Shown here piece after piece: positions 8,003 to 17,148 of a DNA stretch of 64,000 nt. The DNA comes from Anaerolineae bacterium (GTDB taxonomy: Bacteria; Chloroflexota; Anaerolineae; Aggregatilineales; Phototrophicaceae): NCBI GenBank assembly GCA_022826865.1, contig JAJDUC010000106.1, forward strand, positions 50,312-114,311. The letters are read 5' to 3'. The notes under the pieces are model-generated. The model was not told the DNA's origin and did not search any database. It was given only the letters and a program-made list of their open reading frames with translations. How positions within the stretch are numbered: the first letter of the stretch is position 1; every line of letters begins with the position of its first letter. Position numbers and translations under genes: made by a program.

Positions 8003-9250
8003 ATGTTGCCGCTTGAAGTTGTTTTTGACGTGCCGCCAGAAATCGAACATGGTCTTAAGACAAAGGCGTTGGAGAGATTGGGAGGCGTCATACGCGAGAG
8101 CGGCAGCAAGCAGGTTGTCATGTGGCTGCGCGAAGGCGCGAAGATCGCCGACAATTCGAATTTGGCCGGCGGCGTCTTGAGATCTCTGTTGGATGCAGGT
8201 AGCGGAGGCTTGGCCGGTGTTGCCTTCGGCGCTTTGGATGCCGTAGTTGCCGCAAATCGGCATAACCAGATTATGCAGCAATTCAACTCTCTTACGAACC
8301 TCGTTGGACTCGTGGGCGGTATCGCTGTGGTCAACTTAGGTGTTTCTGTTGTTTCGTTAGCAGTGTTGGTAAAGCGCTTTAGAGATATAGAGAAGCAGTT
8401 AGAAGGGTTATATGAGGAACTGCAAAAGGATCGTGATGACTACCTCCAGGCAGGACTTGAAGCGGCGCAGGATGCAGCAACTGCAGCCACAAAAGGGGAT
8501 ACAGAGAACAAACGTGAATATGCCCTTCAAGCCATCGGCAGGTTGAGACAAGCCCGTAGACCGATTCTGGACAAAGCCGAGAAAACCGCTTCCAGTGAAA
8601 ATGTCAATCTACATTTAGCATACCTCTCGCAAGCTATGCAGGTCGATTCCGTCCTTATCCGGTGTTTTCTTGAGATTGACGACAGCGCGAATGCAAAGAG
8701 GCGTCTGAAGAAAGCACTTGTGGACTATCGCGAAAAGATTAAATTTGCTGTCAACAAATTGCTTGGTATTCATCGCGCAGTTTACTTTCATCACACAGTA
8801 CCTGATGAAGACTTGTGGCGATATGTTGGGATACGCCAGTGGCTAAGTGACAGAGATGTCGAACTCACGTTCCTGCTCCAAGAGGCCATGTTCGCTGATC
8901 GTCACGACTTCTGGAATCCGGAGGTCGTAACCGAAATTGACGCATCCGTCAAAAGACTATCAATCAGGGAACGTTTGTCGCCGAAAGCCAAATCCAACCT
9001 TGAAATGCTTCCAACGCATTTGCTGGCCCTCGCTAAGTCCGACATGCTTATAGAGAATTACAAGCGCCTCGAAGGACTTCAGACGGAAATCGAAGCCATT
9101 GAACGGCTTGGTATTTCGTCTTCAGACTGGGAGCAGCAACAGGAAGAAGCGCTGGCAAAGGCGGAGATTAACCTGGAAGAACACGACGATTACGTGCTCC
9201 TCGTCGACAAAGAATGGCTTACCCAGCAGCCCGACTCATCCGCCGCCTAA
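8003..9250 (+). CDS. Unrecognised protein with Gly-rich membrane segment and coiled coils
   Basis: I do not recognise this family. The 415-residue protein begins at ATG 8003 (AAGGA eight bases upstream). Residues 1-60 are soluble. A Gly/Ala-rich stretch follows (LLDAGSGGLAGVAFGALDAV), then one or two hydrophobic segments (LVGLVGGIAVVNLGVSVVSL, about residues 95-120). A coiled coil (KRFRDIEKQLEGLYEELQKD) and a long helical charged domain run to the C-terminus. Codon use is more AT-rich than neighbours, suggesting transfer. It sits alone between a repeat and the ABC operon, overlapping the latter's 3' end by four bases. The shape resembles membrane-acting effector or phage-defence proteins, but no homology supports that. 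Confidence 0.75.
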   Translation: MLPLEVVFDVPPEIEHGLKTKALERLGGVIRESGSKQVVMWLREGAKIADNSNLAGGVLRSLLDAGSGGLAGVAFGALDAVVAANRHNQIMQQFNSLTNLVGLVGGIAVVNLGVSVVSLAVLVKRFRDIEKQLEGLYEELQKDRDDYLQAGLEAAQDAATAATKGDTENKREYALQAIGRLRQARRPILDKAEKTASSENVNLHLAYLSQAMQVDSVLIRCFLEIDDSANAKRRLKKALVDYREKIKFAVNKLLGIHRAVYFHHTVPDEDLWRYVGIRQWLSDRDVELTFLLQEAMFADRHDFWNPEVVTEIDASVKRLSIRERLSPKAKSNLEMLPTHLLALAKSDMLIENYKRLEGLQTEIEAIERLGISSSDWEQQQEEALAKAEINLEEHDDYVLLVDKEWLTQQPDSSAA

Positions 9251-10113
9251 CGCCCGCCGAAGCCAGTCGCCATGACCGCGCGAGTGATTTGCCGCTGGAA
9301 GATGATGTAAACGATCAAGACCGGCGCCGAACTCACCACAGCCCCCGCCATGACAATGCCCTGATAACTCCAGTACTCGCCCAGAAAAACCACCAAGCCG
9401 ACGGGCAAGGTGCGCATCTCGTCGGAATTGAGCACGACCAGGGGCCAGGTGAAATCGTTCCAGATGAAGAGGAAGGTGAAGATACCCAGCGTGGCGACGG
9501 CCGGGCGCGAGAGCGGCAAAAAGACGCGCCAGTAGATGCCGAAGGCGCTGGCGCCGTCGATGACGGCCGCCTCCGCCAACTCGCTCGGTATGGCGAGGAA
9601 GAATTGGCGCATGAAGAAGACGCCGAAGAAACCGGCGAGCGGCGGCCAAATGAGCGCATGATGCGTGTCGATCCAGCCCAGAGCGCGCATCAGCATGAAA
9701 CTGGGAATCAGCAGCATGACGCCCGGCACGAGGAAAGACGCGCCCAAGCCGAAGAATAGCAACTGCTTGCCCGGGAAGCGCAGGCGCGCGAATGCGTAAC
9801 CCGCCATTGAAGTCACCAGCAAGACGCCGATGGCGCTTAATGTCGTCACGTAGAGGCTGTTGAATAGCCAACGGAACAAGGACAGTTCTTGCCGCGAAAG
9901 CTTGGTGGTGAAGATCTCGATGAAATTGTCGAGGGTCGGCTCGCGCGGAATGATCTGAACTGGCCACTTCAGAATCTGTTCCTCAGGCATGAAGGCTTGG
10001 CCGACGACCCAGACCGTCGGGAAGAGCACAATCAGCAGCAATAGCGTCAAGAATGCGTAAGTGCCGACCTTGTTCAGTCGCTTCATCAGGAGGGTACGGC
10101 GGTCACTATGCAT
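9247..10113 (-). CDS. ABC sugar transporter permease, MalG type
   Basis: A 288-residue CUT1 permease with about six membrane helices. The EAA loop that contacts the ATPase reads ELAEAAVIDGASAFGIYWRV and continues FLPLSRP. It is the second of two permeases, following the MalF-type gene by nine bases, with the binding-protein gene upstream: together they form an importer for an oligosaccharide or sugar acid. No ATP-binding subunit is encoded here; CUT1 systems often share one encoded elsewhere. ATG 10113 and an internal ATG at 10086 are both possible starts. Its 3' end overlaps that of the convergent unknown gene by four bases. Confidence 0.93.
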   Translation of the reverse strand: MHSDRRTLLMKRLNKVGTYAFLTLLLLIVLFPTVWVVGQAFMPEEQILKWPVQIIPREPTLDNFIEIFTTKLSRQELSLFRWLFNSLYVTTLSAIGVLLVTSMAGYAFARLRFPGKQLLFFGLGASFLVPGVMLLIPSFMLMRALGWIDTHHALIWPPLAGFFGVFFMRQFFLAIPSELAEAAVIDGASAFGIYWRVFLPLSRPAVATLGIFTFLFIWNDFTWPLVVLNSDEMRTLPVGLVVFLGEYWSYQGIVMAGAVVSSAPVLIVYIIFQRQITRAVMATGFGGR

Positions 10114-10122
10114 GATAAAGAA

Positions 10123-11049
10123 CTAATACTCCGTGTAGCGGCCCAAGAGCCGAAACTGCGCAAGCGCGAAAACAAACATGACGACGCCGAGCGAAAGCGC
10201 CATCGCGCCAGCGTATCCCATATGATAATAACTGAATGCGTTGCGGTAGATATGCAGGACGATGGTATAAGACGAGTAGCCAGGACCGCCTCCGTTGGTC
10301 ATGATATAGGGCTGGCCGAAGACTTGAATATGGGCGATGAATTGGGTGACGATGATGAAGAGAAGAGCCGGCCTGATGAGAGGAAGCGTCACCCGCCATA
10401 GAATCTGCCGGCGTCCCGCCCCGTCGATGCGCGCCGCTTCGTAAAGCGCTTCCGGCACGGCATAGAGCGCCGCCAGAAAGATGAGCATGGGGAAGCCGAA
10501 GCCCCACCAAATTGTCGTCAGCGAGAGCGATGGCAGCACCAGATTGGGATCAGCCAGGTAGTCGAAACCTTTATGCCCCAACAGTTCCAGGCCCGCGTTC
10601 AGCAAGCCGAAGGGCGCGAGCAAACGACTGAAGATGATCCCAATAACTGAAATGGAGAGTACAACCGGCGCGTACATGACCACGCGAAAGAGCGTGTGCC
10701 CCAGGCGGATGCTCTTCAAAGCCAGCGCGGCGCACAATGCCACCACAACATTGCCGGCGGTGGTCATCAGGGCAAAGTAGAGCGAATTGCCCATGGCGAT
10801 CCAGAACAGGTCGTCTTCCATTATCAGCTGGAAATTCTCCAAGCCGATGAAACGGTAGGTGCCGCGAAGCAGCTCCCATTCGACGAAAGCGGTGACAAAA
10901 GCGGAGATGACCGGTCCGGCGAGGAAAACGAGGAAGAAGACAAGATAAGGCGCCAGGAAGAGATAACCGGCTAAGGCCTCGCGCCTCTTATTGGTCAGCG
11001 CCCAATTGGAAGAGCGGCCGCTGTCGGTCGCTGCTGGTATTGACTTCAT
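10123..11049 (-). CDS. ABC sugar transporter permease, MalF/UgpA type
   Basis: A 308-residue inner-membrane permease with six predicted helices and the EAA loop EALYEAARIDGAGRRQILWRV followed by TLPLIRP. The first helix (YLFLAPYLVFFLVFLAGPVI) follows a short cytoplasmic tail, typical of UgpA/LacF-like proteins. It pairs with the MalG-type permease downstream. A hairpin lies between it and the binding-protein gene upstream, so permease expression may be lower than that of the binding protein. Substrate cannot be read from the permease. Confidence 0.93.
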   Translation of the reverse strand: MKSIPAATDSGRSSNWALTNKRREALAGYLFLAPYLVFFLVFLAGPVISAFVTAFVEWELLRGTYRFIGLENFQLIMEDDLFWIAMGNSLYFALMTTAGNVVVALCAALALKSIRLGHTLFRVVMYAPVVLSISVIGIIFSRLLAPFGLLNAGLELLGHKGFDYLADPNLVLPSLSLTTIWWGFGFPMLIFLAALYAVPEALYEAARIDGAGRRQILWRVTLPLIRPALLFIIVTQFIAHIQVFGQPYIMTNGGGPGYSSYTIVLHIYRNAFSYYHMGYAGAMALSLGVVMFVFALAQFRLLGRYTEY

Positions 11050-11121
11050 TCAAGGTCCCGAGAGCTGGTATCAAGCCGCCAAATATGCGGTCGAGCAACG
11101 CGCAGCCAGATTGTGGGAAAC

Positions 11122-11145
11122 GAGCCTTACCCGGAGATAAGGCTC
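11122..11145 (-). terminator. Intercistronic hairpin (partial terminator or mRNA stabiliser)
   Basis: An eight-pair stem GAGCCTTA/TAAGGCTC with an eight-base loop lies in the 130-bp gap between the binding-protein gene and the first permease gene. On the reverse strand it is followed only by GTTTCCC, so it is a poor terminator. Such hairpins are known between binding-protein and permease genes (for example malE-malF) where they raise binding-protein mRNA levels. Confidence 0.5.
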
Positions 11146-11179
11146 GATTTCCAGTACGACTGAACGATTCGACTACTGC

Positions 11180-12493
11180 TTATCGCAGCGCGCGGCGGAT
11201 GCGCGCGGCGGCATCATCCAGTCCCTCTTCAACCGTTTGCTGCCCGGTGAAGATCGACGAGTAAGCGTGCGCCATGATATTCTCGACCTCGGTGAAGCGC
11301 TCGGACTGATATTCGGGAACGCCTTCTGAAGCCATCTGCGTTGTCAAGGCGCCGAAGGTCCAAATCTGATCGGCCAGATCTTCCGTGCGCAAGGAAAGGC
11401 GCGCGGAGGGCATGCCGGTCTTGATGCTGTGCTCCTTGGAGTTGTCGGACAGGAATTGAATCAGACGCATGGTCGCGTCAAGCGTATCCTGTTCGATATT
11501 GGATGAGACGGCAAGCGTATGCGACCACATGATGGTGGAGCCACGCTCGGGACCCAGGCGCGGGTAGGGCCAGAAGGCAATCTGACCATCCTCCATGTTG
11601 GTGTTGTAGAAGTTGTAGGTCCAGGCGCCGTCAAGATACATTGACAAGCCATCGTTCAACATCAATTCGCCGCTCCAGTTGACGCCGGGCAGCACGTGAT
11701 GCTGGAAGACCAGGTCATGGAAGTACTGCACCGCGGCTTTGGCTTCCTCGCTATCGATCAGCACCTCCGCGTCGGGAGCGGCTGTCACGACGTCCGTCCC
11801 CCACTGATACAGCGCTGGCGTCACCGTGACGCGATTCCAGCCAATGGACAGCGGCCAGACGGCGATGTTTTCCCCGTCAAAGCCATCGTCGCCCGGGTTG
11901 TTGCCGTTCGCATCCCAAGTCAGGCGGCGTACGTACTCCAAGAACTCTTCGCCGTTCTCGGGCGGGTCATCAAAGGAGATGCCGGCGCGTTCCAGCAAGC
12001 GCGTGTTCACGTACAAGCCCGAGCCATAGTTGTCGAAGGGCACCGGATAGACCTCGCCATCGAAGGTGATCGAGTCGAGCAGCGCCGGGCTGAAGTCGTC
12101 TTTGTCCAGCATGCCAAGATTGAACATCTGCTCCGCCACCGGCATGATATGCCCGGTCAGAGCGTATTGCGGCACGACCGAATGCCAGAGGGTCATCAAA
12201 TCGGGTCCGCCGCTGCCTGCGACAATCGCAGCCGAAAGCTTGTCGAAGAAGGTGCCCCATCCCAGGATCTGGTAGTTTATAGTCACGTCCGGGTTTTCCT
12301 CAGCGAAGCGCGTAATCAAATCGGTCATGGATTGGCCGTCCGGTCCGCCGAGGCCGCTCCAAAAGTTGATTTCAATTTCACCCGTGCCTAGCTCCTGGAC
12401 TTCACCGTCATCCTGCGCCGCGAGCGGCAGCGCGCCAATCAAAAGCAAGACCATGAACGCGAGCGCAAGGCGACTAATTTGCTTCCTGTACAT
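11180..12493 (-). CDS. ABC transporter extracellular sugar-binding protein
   Basis: A 437-residue family 1 solute-binding protein. A signal sequence (MYRKQISRLALAFMVLLLIGALPLAAQ) precedes the binding domain; there is no cysteine lipobox, so it is released or held by other means. The fold begins EIEINFWSGLGGPDGQSM and contains the usual hinge segments. GAGGAG seven bases before the ATG is a strong ribosome site. It delivers substrate to the two permeases encoded downstream. The presence of an enolase-superfamily dehydratase, kinase, mutarotase and SDRs next door suggests a sugar or sugar acid as ligand. Confidence 0.92.
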   Translation of the reverse strand: MYRKQISRLALAFMVLLLIGALPLAAQDDGEVQELGTGEIEINFWSGLGGPDGQSMTDLITRFAEENPDVTINYQILGWGTFFDKLSAAIVAGSGGPDLMTLWHSVVPQYALTGHIMPVAEQMFNLGMLDKDDFSPALLDSITFDGEVYPVPFDNYGSGLYVNTRLLERAGISFDDPPENGEEFLEYVRRLTWDANGNNPGDDGFDGENIAVWPLSIGWNRVTVTPALYQWGTDVVTAAPDAEVLIDSEEAKAAVQYFHDLVFQHHVLPGVNWSGELMLNDGLSMYLDGAWTYNFYNTNMEDGQIAFWPYPRLGPERGSTIMWSHTLAVSSNIEQDTLDATMRLIQFLSDNSKEHSIKTGMPSARLSLRTEDLADQIWTFGALTTQMASEGVPEYQSERFTEVENIMAHAYSSIFTGQQTVEEGLDDAAARIRRALR

Positions 12494-12600
12494 TTCAAAC
12501 TCCTCAAGAATTGATAAGACAACAGAACATGGCTGAGCAACATTCCCAACACGGGGGATTCTATCTCAATCGCGCGAATCATTCAAAGCTGATTCGCTTC

Positions 12601-12798
12601 GGTAGTGTATCCATTTCGGTTGAAATAGTCTGGTAAGGGCGATCCGGCGGATCGCCCGATGGGTACGAACCGGATCGAAATTGGGCGACTCACCGGGGCG
12701 CGTGGGTCGCGTAGACACTGACCGCCGACACAGCCCGTCAGTCGCCCCTACCAAATCGTCGGTATTTGAAGAAGTCCAACCGCCTTTGATACACCACC
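12601..12798 (+). mobile_element. MITE-like element, family A, copy 1 (198 bp)
   Basis: It starts GGTAGTGTATC and ends GATACACCACC, and inverted similarity continues into TCGGTTGAA on the left and TCCAACCG on the right. The perfect 8-bp direct repeat TTCGCTTC flanks it (12593-12600 and 12799-12806), as expected of a target duplication. Inside are two GGGCGA/TCGCCC hairpins and the cassette GTCGCGTAGACACTGACCG. There is no open frame for a transposase. It lies in the 397-bp gap between the divergent binding-protein and SDR genes, whose promoters it may affect; nothing else is recognisable there. Confidence 0.8.
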
Positions 12799-12890
12799 TT
12801 CGCTTCTTAAGACGACATTGTTGACAAAGGTCATGCGCCGATTTATCGTCATATCCACTGAGAAACCTGGTTCGATTGGCGGACAAACCA

Positions 12891-13667
12891 ATGGGAGACC
12901 GTCTGAATGGCAAGTCAGCATTCGTCACCGGCGCCGGCCAAGGCATCGGCCGCGGCATCGCCGAAGAATTGGCGGCGCACGGCGCCGCCGTGACCATCGC
13001 CGAAATCAACGAGAGGACTGGGCAGTCAACCGCTAACGCGCTTCGGCAGGCAGGCTATAAGGCGCAATTTGCGCGGGTCGATATTCGCTGCGAAGACGAA
13101 ATCAGCGCCGGCGTCGCCGCTCACGTCGCGCAGTTCGGCGGGCTGGATATCGTGGTCAACAACGCGGGACAGAATCAGCATTTCGACGCCTCAAAGATGA
13201 GCGTGGACGAATGGGAGCGCTCGATGAGCCTGAATCTGCGCGGCGCCTGGCTATGCTGCAAACATGCCTTGCCCGTCATGTCCGCGCGCGGAGCCGGCGT
13301 CATCATCAACATCGCCAGCGTGCACGCCACCATGACCACCTACAACTTCTTTCCCTACAACGTCGCGAAATCGGGTTTGCTGGGCTTGACGCGCAGCATC
13401 GCCCTCGATTGGGGGCATCAGAATATACGCTCTGTTGCCGTCAGCCCGGGGTATACGCGGACGCAGCCGCTCATTGAATTCTTCGAGCAAGCGGCTGATC
13501 CGGCGGCCGAGGAAGCGCGCGTCATCAACTTGCATCCGCTGAAACGCATTGGACAGCCCGAAGATATAGGCGCGCTGGTGGCTTTCCTGGCCAGCGACGC
13601 CGCCAGTTTCATCACCGGCACGGAAATCGTCATTGATGGCGGCATTTCCGCCCGATATGCCGACTAG
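12891..13667 (+). CDS. Short-chain dehydrogenase/reductase
   Basis: A 258-residue classical SDR: cofactor motif [10 protein letters not shown] near residue 12, NNAG at about 85, catalytic Ser in NIASVHA, and YNVAKSG as YxxxK. The C-terminal IDGGISARY is typical. It would oxidise or reduce a sugar or hydroxyacid using NAD(P). ATG 12891 is preferred to an in-frame TTG at 12876. It leads a forward run of genes (dehydratase, kinase, enolase-like, TrkA-C domain) and is probably cotranscribed with the dehydratase 34 bp downstream. Confidence 0.9.
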   Translation: MGDRLNGKSAFVTGAGQGIGRGIAEELAAHGAAVTIAEINERTGQSTANALRQAGYKAQFARVDIRCEDEISAGVAAHVAQFGGLDIVVNNAGQNQHFDASKMSVDEWERSMSLNLRGAWLCCKHALPVMSARGAGVIINIASVHATMTTYNFFPYNVAKSGLLGLTRSIALDWGHQNIRSVAVSPGYTRTQPLIEFFEQAADPAAEEARVINLHPLKRIGQPEDIGALVAFLASDAASFITGTEIVIDGGISARYAD

Positions 13668-13701
13668 AAGGACGGAAATCCGCGCAAGGGAGAAATCTCA
13701 G

Positions 13702-14805
13702 ATGAAGATCACGCGCATCGCCGCTTACCAGGTCGACCTGCCTCTTCACGAAGGCAGCTATAAGTGGTCGGGCGGCAAATCGGTCGAGGTATTTGACAGC
13801 ACGATTGTCATGGTGGAGACCGACAGCGGCGAAGCCGGATATGGCGAGGTTTGCCCGCTCGGCCCCTTTTACTTGCCGGCTTATGCCGAGGGTGTGCGCG
13901 CCGGTATCAAGGAATTGGCGCCGCACTTGCTTGGCAGCGATCCCAGGCAGCTCTCCGTCCTCAACCGTCAAATGGACGCGGCGCTAAAGGGCCATCCCTA
14001 TGTCAAGACGGGAATTGATATGGCTTGCTGGGACATCCTTGGCAATGCGACCGGCCAGCCGGTCTGCATCCTGCTGGGCGGACGTTACGGCGGCGATTTT
14101 CATTTGTACCGGGCGATCTCTCAGGCGTCGCCCGATGACATGGCCGCGAATGTGGCCGGATATCGCGGCGAGGGCTACCGTCGTTTTCAACTGAAAGTTG
14201 GCGCGAATCCCGAAGAAGATATCGCGCGCATCAGAATGGTCGCAGATCTGCTCGAGCCCGGCGACAAGTTGATCGCCGATGCCAATACCGGCTGGCTGAT
14301 GCACGAAGCGGCTCGCGTCGTGCGCGCTGTGGACGATATCGATGTCTACATTGAGCAGCCTTGCCTGACCTATGAAGAATGCTTGTCCATTCGCCGCCGC
14401 TGCAGTCATCCATTCGTTTTGGACGAAAACGTGGACGGCATCGATGTGCTGATGCGGGGGCACGCGGATGGGGCGATGGACGTGGTAAATATCAAGATCA
14501 GTAAATTCGGCGGCCTGACCAAAGCGAGCCTGGCGCGCGATCTCTGTGTTGAAATGGGTGTGGCGATGACTATTGAAGACAGTTGGGGCGGCGACATCAC
14601 GACCGCCGCCATCGCCCACCTCGCCCACAGCACGCCGACCGAATTCCTCTTCACCGCTACGGATTTCAACAGCTATGTCACTGTAAGCGCCGCCGATGGC
14701 GCGCCCCAGCGCCATCAGGGGCGGATGGCGGCCTCGACCGCGCCCGGCCTGGGCGTCGCGCCGCGCTGGGATGTCTTGGGCGACCCGGTAGTGGATATCA
14801 GTTAA
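13702..14805 (+). CDS. Enolase-superfamily (mandelate racemase/muconate lactonizing) dehydratase, cis-3-hydroxyproline dehydratase-like
   Basis: A 367-residue protein. The N-terminal capping domain ([20 protein letters not shown]) is followed by a TIM barrel with the family's two catalytic lysines in FQLKVG and NIKISKFGG, and metal ligands in IADANTGW (Asp), YIEQP (Glu) and LDENVDG (Glu). From memory the overall sequence most resembles the cis-3-hydroxy-L-proline dehydratase / hydroxyproline-betaine epimerase branch, but the sugar-type neighbours also fit an acid-sugar dehydratase. GGGAG lies upstream of ATG 13702. It is separated by only six bases from the kinase gene, so it is likely one operon. 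Confidence 0.85.
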   Translation: MKITRIAAYQVDLPLHEGSYKWSGGKSVEVFDSTIVMVETDSGEAGYGEVCPLGPFYLPAYAEGVRAGIKELAPHLLGSDPRQLSVLNRQMDAALKGHPYVKTGIDMACWDILGNATGQPVCILLGGRYGGDFHLYRAISQASPDDMAANVAGYRGEGYRRFQLKVGANPEEDIARIRMVADLLEPGDKLIADANTGWLMHEAARVVRAVDDIDVYIEQPCLTYEECLSIRRRCSHPFVLDENVDGIDVLMRGHADGAMDVVNIKISKFGGLTKASLARDLCVEMGVAMTIEDSWGGDITTAAIAHLAHSTPTEFLFTATDFNSYVTVSAADGAPQRHQGRMAASTAPGLGVAPRWDVLGDPVVDIS

Positions 14806-14811
14806 GAAGCG

Positions 14812-15858
14812 ATGACGCCAACTGTGACGAGCTCAGGCGCGGTGGACATTGAAGATCACGCCGCTCTGCTGCAGTACCTGCGCGATAGCGGCCGCATCAA
14901 ACCGGACGAGCAGCCTGCATTCGAAACCTTGACCGGCGGCGTCTCGAATCGCGCAGTGCGCGTTGTCAACGCGGACGGCCGCGAGGACTGGGTCCTGAAG
15001 CAAGCGCTGGGCAAACTGCGCGTAGAAGTGGACTGGTTTAGTTCGCCAGACCGCATCAGGCGGGAGGCAGAGGGTTTGTCCTGGCTGGGGCGCATTGTCC
15101 CTGACTGTGTGCCGGCGCTGATCTTCGTCGACCCCGCCCGATATATCCTGGCGATGACCGCTGTGGCGCTGCCGCATGAAAACTGGAAGCGCCTGCTTCT
15201 GAATGGGCGAACGAGCATTGAGCATGCGCAGTCCTTTGGGCGCCTCCTGGCGCGGATTCACAAGGCCAGCGCGCAGTTTCCCGAACTGGAAGAGTGTTTC
15301 CGCGAGCGCAAATTCTTCGAGGAATTGCGCCTGGAACCCTACTATGCTTATACCGCCAGCCAGGCGCCCGAGGCCCGGTCCTTCCTGCTCCGGCTTGTCG
15401 ACGACACCAGACTGCGCCGGCATGCCCTCGTTCACGGCGATTACAGCCCCAAGAATGTCCTCATACATAACGACGGACTCGTTCTTCTCGACTTTGAAGT
15501 CATCCACTTCGGCGATCCGGCCTTCGACATCGGCTTTTCGCTGACGCATTTCTTGAGCAAAGCGCATTATTTGCCGGCGCGGCGCGCGGCGTTTCTGGAT
15601 ATGGCGCGCGCATATTGGCAAGCGTATCTCGATGACCTGTCCACACCGCTGCGGGAGACTGTGAAGCAATTTGCCATTCAGCACACGCTGGCCTGCTGTC
15701 TGGCGCGCGTTGCCGGGCGCTCGCCCTTGGAATATCTCACCGAGCGCCAGCGCGCGCGGCAGCGGCAAATCGTACTCGACCTGTTGGAATCCGACATCAA
15801 CTGCATTCCCCATCTGATTGACCAATTCGGCGAGAGGCTGGCTGTGGATGATGGCTGA
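14812..15858 (+). CDS. Aminoglycoside phosphotransferase-family kinase
   Basis: A 348-residue protein with the protein-kinase-like APH fold. The Brenner motif VHGDYSPKNVL and the metal-binding LLDFEVIHFGDPAFDIGF are clear, as is an N-terminal TGGVSNRAVRV nucleotide loop. It is not a resistance gene by context: it lies between a dehydratase and an enolase-like gene, so a small-molecule hydroxyl (sugar, methylthioribose or similar) is the likely acceptor. Its stop codon overlaps the enolase-like start, pointing to translational coupling. Confidence 0.85.
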   Translation: MTPTVTSSGAVDIEDHAALLQYLRDSGRIKPDEQPAFETLTGGVSNRAVRVVNADGREDWVLKQALGKLRVEVDWFSSPDRIRREAEGLSWLGRIVPDCVPALIFVDPARYILAMTAVALPHENWKRLLLNGRTSIEHAQSFGRLLARIHKASAQFPELEECFRERKFFEELRLEPYYAYTASQAPEARSFLLRLVDDTRLRRHALVHGDYSPKNVLIHNDGLVLLDFEVIHFGDPAFDIGFSLTHFLSKAHYLPARRAAFLDMARAYWQAYLDDLSTPLRETVKQFAIQHTLACCLARVAGRSPLEYLTERQRARQRQIVLDLLESDINCIPHLIDQFGERLAVDDG

Positions 15859-17101
15859 AATTCAATCCGTCTCCGCAATTGAGATCCTCGACAGCCGCGG
15901 CCGACCGACTATCCTGGCCGAATGCCGTCTGAGCGATGGCGCGTTAGGGCGAGCGTCCGTGCCATCCGGCGCATCGACCGGGCGAGCCGAGGCCCTGGAA
16001 TTGCGCGATGGCGACCCCATGCGACATGCCGGCCTCGGCTGCCTGAAGGCTGTGGGGCAGGTCAATGCTGCGATCAATACGGCCTTGAGCGGTCGCGTAT
16101 TCAGCAGACAGTCCGATCTGGATCAATATCTGATTAATCTGGATGGCAGTCCAAACAAGTCCCGTCTGGGCGCAAACGCCATCCTAGGTGTATCACTCGC
16201 CTTTTGTCGCGCGGGCGCACAGCAAGCCAGGCTGCCGCTCTACCGGCATCTGGCGCAGATTGCCGGGGAGACGCCGCGTTTGCCGCGGCCGATGATCAAC
16301 CTCTTCAGCGGCGGCGCGCATGCCGGCGGGCAGACCGCCATTCAAGATATTCAGATTGTCGCGCTGAAGGCGCGCAGTATGAAACGCATTCTTGAGGTGA
16401 CGACTGATGTCTTCCGCGCCGCCGCCGCGTTAATCTCCAGACGTTATGAAATGAGGCTGCTGACGGCGGATGAAGGTGGCCTGGCGCCGGCGGTTGAATC
16501 CTCCGAACGTTTGTTGCAATTGGCGCTGGAGGCAATCGAATCCGCCGGCTACCGGCCCGGCGAAGATGTCGCGCTGACCTTGGATGTCGCCGCCAGTCAA
16601 TTTTATGCGGATGGGCTTTACCACATTGACGGCGCAACACTAAATCGCGACGAGATGATTGACCGGTTAGAGCGTTGGCGCAGCGCCTTTCCCATTATCA
16701 GCATTGAAGACGGTCTCCAGGAGGAGGACTGGGCCGGCTGGCAACAGCTGCGCCGGCGCCTCCAGGGCCGGGCGATGATTCTGGGCGATGACCTCCTCTG
16801 CACCAATCCCGATCGCATAAAGCGCGCCATTGCTGAAGCGGCTGCCGATAGTCTGCTGCTGAAGGTCAACCAGGTCGGTACGCTAACTGAGGCGCTGGCG
16901 GCATACAGGCTGGCGAAGCGAGCGGGATGGCAAATCGTGGTCAGCGCCCGAAGCGGCGAGACTGAAGACGACTGGCTGGCGGACCTGGCGGTCGGTTGGG
17001 CCGGCGACTACATCAAGGTCGGTTCCATTACGCAGTCCGAGCGACTCGCAAAATACAATCGGCTGCTTTACCTGGAAGCAGTGGAAGGCATCAGGCTCTA
17101 A
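15848..17101 (+). CDS. Divergent enolase paralogue
   Basis: A 417-residue enolase by length and fold: AIEILDSRGRPTI at the start, substrate loop VPSGASTGRAEA, SGGAHAGG (His159 in yeast numbering), TADEGGLAP, LDVAAS, SIEDGLQEEDW, LGDDLLCTNP, LLKVNQVGT (Lys345) and YIKVGSITQSERLAKYN (Lys396). Two active-site positions differ: the Glu168-equivalent is Asp (IQD, codon 16346-16348), and the His373-equivalent is Ala (VSARSGETED, codon 16946-16948, usually VSHRSGETED). It overlaps the kinase gene by 11 bp. It may therefore act on a different 2-hydroxy/phospho acid in this pathway, rather than be the glycolytic enzyme. ATG 15851 is an equally good start. Confidence 0.88.
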   Translation: MMAEIQSVSAIEILDSRGRPTILAECRLSDGALGRASVPSGASTGRAEALELRDGDPMRHAGLGCLKAVGQVNAAINTALSGRVFSRQSDLDQYLINLDGSPNKSRLGANAILGVSLAFCRAGAQQARLPLYRHLAQIAGETPRLPRPMINLFSGGAHAGGQTAIQDIQIVALKARSMKRILEVTTDVFRAAAALISRRYEMRLLTADEGGLAPAVESSERLLQLALEAIESAGYRPGEDVALTLDVAASQFYADGLYHIDGATLNRDEMIDRLERWRSAFPIISIEDGLQEEDWAGWQQLRRRLQGRAMILGDDLLCTNPDRIKRAIAEAAADSLLLKVNQVGTLTEALAAYRLAKRAGWQIVVSARSGETEDDWLADLAVGWAGDYIKVGSITQSERLAKYNRLLYLEAVEGIRL

Positions 17102-17148
17102 TTCCGGCCAGGACCCGAAATTCGCCCCAGCCGAGAACCTGAGCCGCA

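Noticed and set aside
14812..15858. Aminoglycoside resistance gene
   Set aside because: The APH fold is shared by many metabolite kinases; operon context with a dehydratase and enolase-like gene fits metabolism.
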